Below, piece by piece: positions 1 to 3,955 of a stretch of DNA of 6,327 bases. The position numbers were made by a program, and so were the translations under genes. How positions within the stretch are numbered: position 1 is the stretch's first letter; each line of letters starts with the position of its first letter. Source of the stretch: Bacteroidia bacterium (GTDB lineage Bacteria > Bacteroidota > Bacteroidia > NS11-12g > UBA955); assembly GCA_020848595.1 (NCBI GenBank), contig JADLHV010000203.1:1-6327 (forward strand), in the 5' to 3' direction. The notes beneath the pieces are model-generated. The model saw only the letters and a list, made by a program, of their open reading frames with translations, had not been told where the DNA came from and made no database searches.

Positions 1-456
1 GACGGCATCGACAAGGATGAATGTAAAGATGATAGTGGTTTGTGGGAAACTTCAACAGGTGCGGAATTTGGCAAAGCAAATTTAGAAAAACTAAAAGACT
101 ATATTGCCAAAACAATTGACTCACACAACGAAAAGCCTAAAGAGTTTATCATATGTGCCGCATGTGTTTATCAAGATGGCCAGTCTTACGCCAATGGACC
201 AACTAATGTAGAAACCGGATTTGTAATAGCTGGCAGAAGGCATAATAATTGCATAGCTACCTTTGCCAAGATGTATGGATTCCCATATAGCCCAATAGCA
301 AAAAATATACACAATACCGAAGTTCAAGGATTTCTTACAAATACAAACCGCTTTGTAACCAGGCACGAAGCTTTAATGATAGCCACGGCAGCAAACCAAT
401 TAATTTTAGGCGAAGGGAATCAAAACCTAGGCCTTTTTAGCGAAGACCTTTATTAA
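1..456 (+). CDS. Partial phage conserved hypothetical protein (long paralogue, SEDLY family)
   Basis: The frame is open from base 1, so the 5' end lies outside the window. No in-frame ATG is present near the edge; the TTG at 40 is only a possible start. The last ~100 residues match the gene at 1203-1517 along their length: I-x-CAA near the domain start, a G-x-RH-x2-C block, GFLT-x2-NRFV-x-R-x-EA, an ANQ-x-I helix and a C-terminal SEDLY. I estimate about 40% identity by eye. Small phage proteins with this GF(L/V)...EA...SEDL(Y/W) pattern are, from memory, common conserved hypotheticals with no assigned function. About 45 extra residues precede the shared domain and include a probable helix (LEKLKDYIAKTID), so this copy has an added N-terminal region. 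It is the first visible gene of a rightward run; the next ATG is 12 nt after its stop. Confidence 0.85.
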   Translation, partial: DGIDKDECKDDSGLWETSTGAEFGKANLEKLKDYIAKTIDSHNEKPKEFIICAACVYQDGQSYANGPTNVETGFVIAGRRHNNCIATFAKMYGFPYSPIAKNIHNTEVQGFLTNTNRFVTRHEALMIATAANQLILGEGNQNLGLFSEDLY

Positions 457-468
457 AACCAAACCAAT

Positions 469-768
469 ATGTTAGTAGAAGTAAAAAAAACCACAGATTA
501 CGGAGATATATTAAAAGAAGCTATATTGAATCAACCCGGTCCGTTCTTAGTAGTTGTATCAAGTGAAGACAAAGGAATAGACTCTAATCCAGTCGACGTA
601 AGGATATTAGCCAAATCCTGCGATGATCGTTATCATATTGTTGGCTTACACACCGAAAATTCTAAGAGGAAAGGAGAAAATTCATGGGCATTTGACCTTC
701 CTGCCGTACTGGCGAATTATAAATTATTGCCAAAAGGATTTCAAATAACCTTAACTCAAACAGTTTAA
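469..768 (+). CDS. Hypothetical protein, 99 aa
   Basis: I do not recognise this protein. It starts with ATG 12 nt after the previous stop, behind an A/C-rich leader without a Shine-Dalgarno, as is common in Bacteroidota. The sequence suggests a small soluble alpha/beta domain. There is an N-terminal helix (YGDILKEAIL), a hydrophobic strand (PFLVVVSS, about residues 25-32), a polar charged loop, a second strand (YHIVGLHTE, about 55-63) and a C-terminal strand (FQITLTQTV). There is no signal peptide, membrane segment or cysteine cluster; the single cysteine is near residue 50. It is followed by another ATG three bases after its stop, so it is almost certainly co-transcribed with the next gene. 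Function unknown; the coding call rests on tight packing and plausible composition. Confidence 0.8.
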   Translation: MLVEVKKTTDYGDILKEAILNQPGPFLVVVSSEDKGIDSNPVDVRILAKSCDDRYHIVGLHTENSKRKGENSWAFDLPAVLANYKLLPKGFQITLTQTV

Positions 769-771
769 GAT

Positions 772-1206
772 ATGGACAAGCTTCAAGAATTCATGCAAAC
801 AGCTAAACTATCTGACTACATAGACTTAATGGTTAAAGCTTTAGAAAATCCTAAGATCAAAATATCTATGATGACTTATGGAAAATCATATAATGGCATA
901 TGCTTCGGATGTGCTGCAACAAACGCTCTATGTGAATTCAGTGGAAAAATATTTGACGAAACAAATATAGATCAACGCACAGAAAGAGCGCAATTTTTAG
1001 GTTATGACGTAATGGACGTTAGGGATTTTGAAAGAATAATAGATTCCCTTAGACAAGGAGATATCCAAAATACTGCCATAATGTTCTCTAAAGCACGACC
1101 TAACTACATATACCCTTATCTAACAATGTTGACATCCTTCTACACCCTCGAAGACCTTATCCCATTCAAGGAACTATCCACTAAGCTTAAACAAGATGGA
1201 CTATGA
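772..1206 (+). CDS. Hypothetical phage protein with a CFGCAATNALC cysteine motif, 144 aa
   Basis: Function unknown. The most distinctive part is residues ~42-54, a G-I-C-F-G-C-A-A-T-N-A-L-C stretch with cysteines spaced C-x2-C-x6-C, following MMTYGKSYN. No matching C-x2-C lies elsewhere, so this is not an ordinary zinc ribbon; a buried structural motif or a reactive cysteine is possible. The middle, TERAQFLGYDVMDVRDFERIID, looks helical, and an Arg-Gln-Gly-Asp turn follows. The C-terminal third is hydrophobic with several Pro-Tyr pairs and a likely long helix (LEDLIPFKELSTKLKQ). There is no signal peptide, and the middle alternation of charged and hydrophobic residues argues for a cytoplasmic protein. 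The start lies 3 nt after the upstream stop, and its TGA overlaps the next ATG by 4 nt, suggesting translational coupling with the 1203-1517 paralogue. Confidence 0.85.
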   Translation: MDKLQEFMQTAKLSDYIDLMVKALENPKIKISMMTYGKSYNGICFGCAATNALCEFSGKIFDETNIDQRTERAQFLGYDVMDVRDFERIIDSLRQGDIQNTAIMFSKARPNYIYPYLTMLTSFYTLEDLIPFKELSTKLKQDGL

Positions 1207-1517
1207 GCAAACCAATTGAACATATCCTGTGTGCGGCAGTCCACTTCAACGATGAAAGACGATATACCAACCAACCTATCGGCATCTCTTTAGGAATTGT
1301 AGTCACTGGATATAGGCATCGGGAATGTGTTGATAATTTGGAAAGAATCACCGGAGAAATATTACCACCATGCGAAAAAGGATTCCTTACAAGCGAAAAC
1401 AGATTTGTAGATCGTAAAGAAGCTTATACAATAGCCTTTAACGCAAACCAGATTATAGGGCCCAACAAAGGCATTCCAACAAACGACATAGGACTAACAT
1501 CAGAAGATCTTTACTAA
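1203..1517 (+). CDS. Phage conserved hypothetical protein (short paralogue, SEDLY family), 104 aa
   Basis: This is the compact version of the partial gene at 1-456. Shared in order are I-x-CAA near the N-terminus, a conserved G-x-RH-x2-C, a Gly near the middle, GFLT-x2-NRFV-x-R-x-EA, A-x2-ANQ-x-I and the terminal GL-x-SEDLY. Here the family domain makes up nearly the whole protein, which supports the ATG at 1203 as start. The copy lacks the N-terminal extension and about seven residues in the central loop found in the other paralogue. The conserved RH, Cys and Arg-x-Glu-Ala suggest a preserved binding or active site, but no function can be assigned. The start overlaps the previous stop by 4 nt (ATGA) and the stop overlaps the next start by 1 nt (TAATG). 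Confidence 0.88.
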   Translation: MSKPIEHILCAAVHFNDERRYTNQPIGISLGIVVTGYRHRECVDNLERITGEILPPCEKGFLTSENRFVDRKEAYTIAFNANQIIGPNKGIPTNDIGLTSEDLY

Positions 1518-2182
1518 TGAAAGCACTTTTATCCAAACCAGACCAAGACCTTTATTCGTTCATTAGACAGGCGATAATAACTAAAGGAAAGCAGCCTGTA
1601 TATAGAGAGATGATCAATGTAATCAAGAAAACATCTTTACGGTCAGTAACTCTAGCTTTAGAAAGATTAGTTGTTGCCGGATTAATTACCTTAGACAAAA
1701 GCAAGATATCATTATCATCCACTAACCTTAACAGTGGACTAATCAATACCTCAGATATTCCATTGGTCCCAAATTACACAGACAAGAACCACCTATATTA
1801 CGAAACCGAACCAATTACTACCGTTCCTATATCATCAGACTTGTTAGACCCATATGATGCATACTTTCTCATAAGAATAGACACCAATGATGTAGATCTA
1901 GCACAGATCAAAGGAAAGAACGCAAATCTAGGAGATATTGCATTAGTCAAAATAACTAAACCTAAAATTCAGGAAAAGCTAGTAGTGGCTTTAATAAACG
2001 GAAAAGCTGTCATTAGAGGATATGTATTACAGAACAAAAAAGCATTTCTATATCCGATATCCTCCGATCAATCAATCAACACCATTGTAGCATCAGACAA
2101 TATAGAAATCCAAGGCGTGGTCCAAGACATCTACCCAGGTTATTTATTCAAGCACGACGGAATGCCAATAGGATGCAGGTAA
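1517..2182 (+). CDS. LexA-like transcriptional regulator with degenerate S24 peptidase domain, 221 aa
   Basis: Residues 1-68 align by eye with the LexA winged-helix domain: MKAL start, helix LYSFIRQAI, a Pro-containing turn, the recognition-helix region (TSLRSVTLALERL) and the wing (AGLITLDKSKISL). Residues ~80-210 follow the LexA/S24 pattern: IPLV, YFLIRID matching LexA FLLRVSG, a GD-x-ALV strand, AVIRGYVL and a final IQGVVQDIYP strand. LexA represses the SOS regulon and cleaves itself at Ala-Gly using a Ser-Lys dyad. Here the catalytic Ser position appears to be Asp125 and the Lys position Ile166, and no Ala-Gly is seen in the hinge at ~82-100. I infer a non-cleavable regulator that keeps the fold for dimerisation; it could instead be a structural relative used for another purpose. 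The start overlaps the upstream stop by 1 nt. Confidence 0.78.
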   Translation: MKALLSKPDQDLYSFIRQAIITKGKQPVYREMINVIKKTSLRSVTLALERLVVAGLITLDKSKISLSSTNLNSGLINTSDIPLVPNYTDKNHLYYETEPITTVPISSDLLDPYDAYFLIRIDTNDVDLAQIKGKNANLGDIALVKITKPKIQEKLVVALINGKAVIRGYVLQNKKAFLYPISSDQSINTIVASDNIEIQGVVQDIYPGYLFKHDGMPIGCR

Positions 2183-2334
2183 CACAATCTGCCATTCTAT
2201 ATCCCAATTCCGAAGTAACTACCTCTCGTTACGTATGCCCTCACTGGAAGAAACACATCGTAGACAATAGGCTAACATGCCAACTATGTGGAACCGACCT
2301 AGAACGACACAAAGGATATCCATGTTACTCTTAA
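2173..2334 (+). CDS. Miniature zinc-ribbon protein 1, 53 aa
   Basis: The ORF starts at ATG 2173, overlapping the LexA-like gene by 10 nt, and stops at TAA 2332-2334. It encodes Y-V-C-P-H at ~20-24 and D-N-R-L-T-C-Q-L-C-G at ~31-40, with further His46 and Cys51. The C-x-H ... C-x2-C-G arrangement is a typical compact zinc-binding ribbon, here making up most of the protein. The next ORF repeats the same pattern, which strongly supports both as genuine genes. Such one-ribbon proteins usually bind DNA, RNA or a partner protein; which applies here cannot be told. Translation is probably coupled to the upstream regulator through the overlap. Confidence 0.72.
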   Translation: MQVTQSAILYPNSEVTTSRYVCPHWKKHIVDNRLTCQLCGTDLERHKGYPCYS

Positions 2335-2347
2335 TCCAATCCACACC

Positions 2348-2497
2348 ATGGTAGACAACGAAGAATTCAATATCTATAACACCGTCTCATCTACTACCAT
2401 AACGGTTTTAACTAAAAGAATCTGCCGACATGAGCTCGTAATGGTCGAACCAGATAATCGACTTTGGTGCTATATCTGTGGTCAAACACTGGCTTAA
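2348..2497 (+). CDS. Miniature zinc-ribbon protein 2, 49 aa
   Basis: The ORF runs from ATG 2348 to TAA 2495-2497, 13 nt after the previous stop. The N-terminal 22 residues are Thr/Asn/Ser-rich and probably flexible. Residues ~25-49 hold I-C-R-H, D-N-R-L-W-C-Y-I-C-G and a final Q-T-L-A. This aligns with the ribbon at 2173-2334 as C-x-H, then DNRL-x-C-x2-C-G-x2-L, so the two genes are tandem paralogues that keep the metal ligands while the rest has diverged. There are four predicted Zn ligands (Cys, His, Cys, Cys). Function is unknown; a nucleic-acid-binding or adaptor role is an inference from the fold. Confidence 0.7.
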   Translation: MVDNEEFNIYNTVSSTTITVLTKRICRHELVMVEPDNRLWCYICGQTLA

Positions 2498-2508
2498 AAT
2501 AAAGACAT

Positions 2509-2571
2509 ATGAGCGCACTTCTTCTTAAAATCATATCATTCCTTAGATTTATAGTATCTCTTCTCACATAG
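2509..2571 (+). CDS. Possible 20-aa hydrophobic membrane peptide
   Basis: ATG at 2509, 11 nt after the previous stop, opens a 20-codon frame ending in TAG. The peptide begins MSALLLKIISF and continues almost wholly with Leu, Ile, Phe, Ser and Val, with one Lys and one Arg; it could be a single short membrane helix. It is the last possible gene before the weak terminator hairpins at 2590-2647, and its spacing matches the genes before it. Very short hydrophobic ORFs also arise by chance in AT-rich DNA, so this is tentative. Confidence 0.3.
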   Translation: MSALLLKIISFLRFIVSLLT

Positions 2572-2589
2572 CCCCTAAATCGTTTTGTC

Positions 2590-2614
2590 AAATCCATAAC
2601 CTACGGGATTTTTT
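2590..2614 (+). terminator. Weak terminator-like hairpin 1
   Basis: AAATCC (2590-2595) and GGATTT (2606-2611) can pair around a 10-nt loop, with more T directly after. The stem is only 6 bp and AT-rich. It lies about 20 nt after the last small ORF of the rightward run. Confidence 0.35.
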
Positions 2615-2623
2615 GCCTTTTTA

Positions 2624-2647
2624 AGGTCCCTTTTTTGACCTCTTTTT
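2624..2647 (+). terminator. Terminator-like hairpin 2
   Basis: AGGTC (2624-2628) pairs with GACCT (2637-2641) around an 8-nt CT-rich loop, followed by C and five T. Together with the hairpin just upstream it probably ends the rightward transcript covering bases 1-2571. The stem is short, so efficiency is uncertain. Confidence 0.45.
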
Positions 2648-2708
2648 AAATCAAGTCTTTTGATATAAGAAATTTTCTGTTTCCATTTCGGACGAAAATC
2701 CTCTCAAA

Positions 2709-2725
2709 ATTGAAATTTTTTCAAT
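2709..2725. repeat. Inverted repeat ATTGAAA-TTT-TTTCAAT
   Basis: Perfect 7-bp arms with a 3-bp centre in the AT-rich gap. It could be an operator, a cruciform or an origin element. A T-run is present only within the hairpin, so it does not look like a standard terminator. Confidence 0.45.
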
Positions 2726-2848
2726 AAAATGACAATATTTATGTAATTTGGTTTGTGTAATCAAAAGCAGAATAAAATTTTATCCATGCGGTGGGTATAG
2801 TGTGAACAATTTAAAATAACATTGCTAAAAAATTGCATAAATTCTGTA

Positions 2849-2856
2849 TATATTTG
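2849..2856 (+). promoter_or_regulatory. Promoter -7 box (TATATTTG) for the HNH gene
   Basis: TATATTTG matches the Bacteroidota sigma consensus TAnnTTTG exactly and lies 19 nt before the ATG at 2876. No well-placed TTTG or TTG is seen about 20 nt further upstream; the nearest TTG triplets are 13 and 24 nt away, so the -33 element is weak. The surrounding 13-mer TATATATTTGCAT (2847-2859) recurs exactly on the minus strand at 3594-3606. Confidence 0.55.
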
Positions 2857-2875
2857 CATTGTAAAAATCAAATAT

Positions 2876-3334
2876 ATGTTTACATACGAGGAATCACTTG
2901 AATTATATAAGTTACAATCAGATAGAAGGAATAGCATGTACTTAGGATATAATGAGTTGTCTGATGAGGTAAAAATGGTATTATCTGACAATGGATTTGA
3001 AATACCTGTAGAGGAGGAAAGTTATTTTTCATCAAGGACACACTACAGAAGTATCGTTGATAGGTTGACAAATGCTAATTGTAATCATTTGGATTTAAGC
3101 AATCGTAGGTTTTCAGGTGGTGATCATGTTGATCATATTGTGTCTGTGTTGTATTGTTTTAAAAACAAGATAGATCCTAGTCTATGTGCAAGTAGTGAGA
3201 ATTTACAAATTTTGACAGAGCAAGAGAATTTCAATAAAGGATCTGCCATCAATCAGAAGGGTGCTGAGATCGTAGAGAGATGGATAAGAGAAGGAAAGAT
3301 AAAAGGATATCCACACATAAAGCCTAGAAAATAA
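2876..3334 (+). CDS. HNH endonuclease (phage homing-type), 152 aa
   Basis: The C-terminal half carries the HNH signature: G-G-D-H-V-D-H-I-V-S at residues 81-90 (Asp86-His87 as metal-binding and general-base pair), Asn109 in S-E-N-L-Q and Asn118/Lys121 in E-N-F-N-K-G. HNH enzymes hydrolyse DNA phosphodiester bonds with one metal ion, and phage copies are often selfish homing nucleases. The N-terminal ~75 residues (YEESLELYKLQSDRRNS and following) are helical and polar and may position the DNA. I chose ATG 2876 because it follows the TATATTTG box; an in-frame TTG at 2822 lies upstream of that box. Flanked by its own promoter-like box and a strong terminator, and G-rich where the upstream genes are C-rich, it looks like an independent, inserted unit. 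The alternative is a packaging-associated HNH protein. Confidence 0.87.
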   Translation: MFTYEESLELYKLQSDRRNSMYLGYNELSDEVKMVLSDNGFEIPVEEESYFSSRTHYRSIVDRLTNANCNHLDLSNRRFSGGDHVDHIVSVLYCFKNKIDPSLCASSENLQILTEQENFNKGSAINQKGAEIVERWIREGKIKGYPHIKPRK

Positions 3335-3367
3335 AAAAACCTGACCACTTAGGATGATCAGGTTTTT
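3335..3367. terminator. Strong bidirectional intrinsic terminator
   Basis: AAAAACCTGA (3335-3344) pairs perfectly with TCAGGTTTTT (3358-3367) around a 13-nt loop, beginning right after the HNH stop codon. Read rightward it ends the HNH transcript with five T. Read leftward it is followed by seven T, so it also ends the short leftward transcript that starts near 3590. Confidence 0.88.
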
Positions 3368-3377
3368 CAACGAAACC

Positions 3378-3405
3378 AATTAATAAGTCCCTCAACTTAT
3401 CAATT
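3378..3405 (-). other. Wobble-containing RNA stem in the short leftward transcript
   Basis: On the minus strand, AAUUGAUAAGU and ACUUAUUAAUU pair over 11 positions with one G-U wobble around a 6-nt loop. On the plus strand that position is an A-C mismatch. The stem is therefore complete only in leftward RNA, which supports transcription in that direction. It sits just before the shared terminator. Confidence 0.45.
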
Positions 3406-3433
3406 AAGCTCATTCTCTGCCGTTGCAGTGAAT

Positions 3434-3577
3434 TTAATTTATAGTGGGTTGATCTATGTCATTATTGAGAGGGGTAATGGGTTCGGAGCTGGCTTGTTTT
3501 TTGGAATAGGACCCGATTAAGTATCCGATAAAGCCAGCTATTATCGGAGAGAGTAAATTAAGTATTTTTAATAGCAT
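3434..3577 (-). CDS. Small single-pass membrane protein, 47 aa
   Basis: The minus-strand ATG at 3577-3575 opens 47 codons ending at TAA (3436-3434). The protein has a short polar start (MLLK), one probable membrane helix (about residues 5-24, including SPIIAGFIGYLIG with a small-residue G-x3-G-type pattern), a positive patch (YSKKQ) and a flexible, Pro/Asn/Asp-rich tail (ITPLNNDIDQPTIN). By the positive-inside rule the tail is probably cytoplasmic. A TATATTTG box on the minus strand (3604-3597) lies 19 nt upstream of the ATG, and the strong terminator at 3335-3367 lies downstream, so the gene has its own transcription unit. Similar small proteins in phages can be holin-like, spanin-like or superinfection factors, but nothing in the sequence decides. 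The same bases can fold into a pseudoknot, so a structured RNA role, alone or in addition, is possible. Confidence 0.58.
   Translation of the reverse strand: MLLKILNLLSPIIAGFIGYLIGSYSKKQASSEPITPLNNDIDQPTIN
3487..3548 (-). other. Potential H-type RNA pseudoknot
   Basis: TCCGATAA (3524-3531) pairs with TTATCGGA (3541-3548), an 8-bp stem with a 9-nt loop. Eight of the loop bases (AGCCAGCT, 3532-3539) pair perfectly with AGCTGGCT (3487-3494). In leftward RNA this gives stem 1 of 8 bp, a 1-nt first loop, stem 2 of 8 bp with no junction, and a long loop of 29 nt: geometry compatible with an H-type pseudoknot. It lies inside the 47-aa ORF. No slippery heptamer is visible at the spacing needed for frameshifting. 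Confidence 0.4.
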
Positions 3578-3596
3578 AAAGTATCTGATTTAGATG

Positions 3597-3604
3597 CAAA
3601 TATA
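3597..3604 (-). promoter_or_regulatory. Leftward -7 box (TATATTTG) for the 47-aa gene
   Basis: Minus-strand TATATTTG, an exact TAnnTTTG match, 19 nt before the ATG at 3577. It is part of the 13-mer TATATATTTGCAT also found before the HNH gene. No clear -33 TTTG is seen. Confidence 0.5.
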
Positions 3605-3617
3605 TAATATTTATATG

Positions 3618-3625
3618 TATATTTG
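3618..3625 (+). promoter_or_regulatory. Rightward -7 box (TATATTTG) for the winged-helix/SSB pair
   Basis: Exact TAnnTTTG match 30 nt before the GTG at 3656. Together with the leftward box (3597-3604) it forms an 8-bp inverted repeat CAAATATA/TATATTTG separated by 13 bp, so the two divergent promoters probably compete for the same DNA or share an operator. Confidence 0.55.
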
Positions 3626-3640
3626 TAGAATAATTTATTC

Positions 3641-3660
3641 AAAAAGTGGGAAAAAGTGGG
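3641..3660 (+). repeat. Tandem 10-bp direct repeat AAAAAGTGGG
   Basis: Two exact, adjacent copies span the predicted start of the winged-helix gene. They could be an autoregulatory operator or a translation-initiation feature, with each unit offering a GTG. Confidence 0.6.
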
Positions 3661-3955
3661 AAGAATTGACATAATTAAGAGCAAATTGGTCCTTGCCGGG
3701 TTAACTTCTTTGCAGGGAGATATTTCATTTTCTATTTTGAACGAGCTACAGAGACGGCAGCCGATCAACGGGAAAGATTTACATACTGTCTTAGGTCTTA
3801 AGCAGGCTAATTTTAGTCCTAAGATGATATCGCTTGTAAAAAACGGATATGTGGAATATGTCAGAGATGGTAAAAACAAGATGTATAGAATCACGGATAA
3901 GTTAGAGAAGCAAATTAACGTAATCAAAAATAGTAGTTTATGCAGTACGAGATAG
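3656..3955 (+). CDS. Winged helix-turn-helix DNA-binding protein, 99 aa
   Basis: Residues ~23-80 fit a MarR/ArsR-like winged helix: helix ISFSILNELQRR, a short turn, helix NGKDLHTVLG, probable recognition helix QANFSPKMISLVKNG and a wing YVEYVRDGKNKMYRITD, then a C-terminal helix (KLEKQINVIKN) that could dimerise. The likely role is a transcriptional regulator of its own divergent promoter region. No ATG is available before residue ~57, which lies inside the domain, and the frame is closed by a TAG at 3626-3628. GTG 3656, in the second AAAAAGTGGG repeat and 30 nt after the promoter box, is therefore the best start. It overlaps the SSB gene by 16 nt, so the two are co-expressed. It has one Cys near the C-terminus and no sensor domain. 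Exact family assignment is uncertain. Confidence 0.8.
   Translation: MGRIDIIKSKLVLAGLTSLQGDISFSILNELQRRQPINGKDLHTVLGLKQANFSPKMISLVKNGYVEYVRDGKNKMYRITDKLEKQINVIKNSSLCSTR

Larger units (their letters stand above)
2572..2875. other. AT-rich non-coding region at the GC-skew switch
   Basis: I see no convincing gene in this gap of about 300 bases. Bases 2641-2880 are only about 24% G+C by hand count, against about 38% in 1081-2580. It holds the two weak terminator hairpins, a perfect 7-bp inverted repeat (ATTGAAA/TTTCAAT, 2709-2725), a 12-bp palindrome (ATAAAATTTTAT, 2772-2783), spaced TTGC repeats and the promoter-like box of the HNH gene. Plus-strand GC skew changes sign across it. A replication-origin role is possible but unproven. 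Confidence 0.5.

Noticed and set aside
2412..2597. Minus-strand ORF of 61 codons
   Set aside because: It lies opposite the second zinc-ribbon gene and the 20-aa ORF, crosses a likely terminator and has no recognisable features.
2822..2875. Upstream TTG start that would add 18 residues to the HNH protein
   Set aside because: It precedes the TATATTTG promoter box, and ATG 2876 follows the box with suitable spacing.
2761..2991. Minus-strand ORF of 76 codons
   Set aside because: It is antisense to the HNH N-terminus and its promoter, with low-complexity Ser/Tyr/Phe composition.
3120..3137. Repeated TGATCAT in the HNH gene as a possible binding site
   Set aside because: The repeat follows directly from the catalytic D-H-V-D-H-I codons, so coding explains it.
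3324..3413. Minus-strand ORF of 29 codons (ATG at 3413) after the 47-aa gene
   Set aside because: Half of it is encoded by the terminator hairpin and it ends inside the HNH gene; the wobble stem explains the conserved-looking sequence better.
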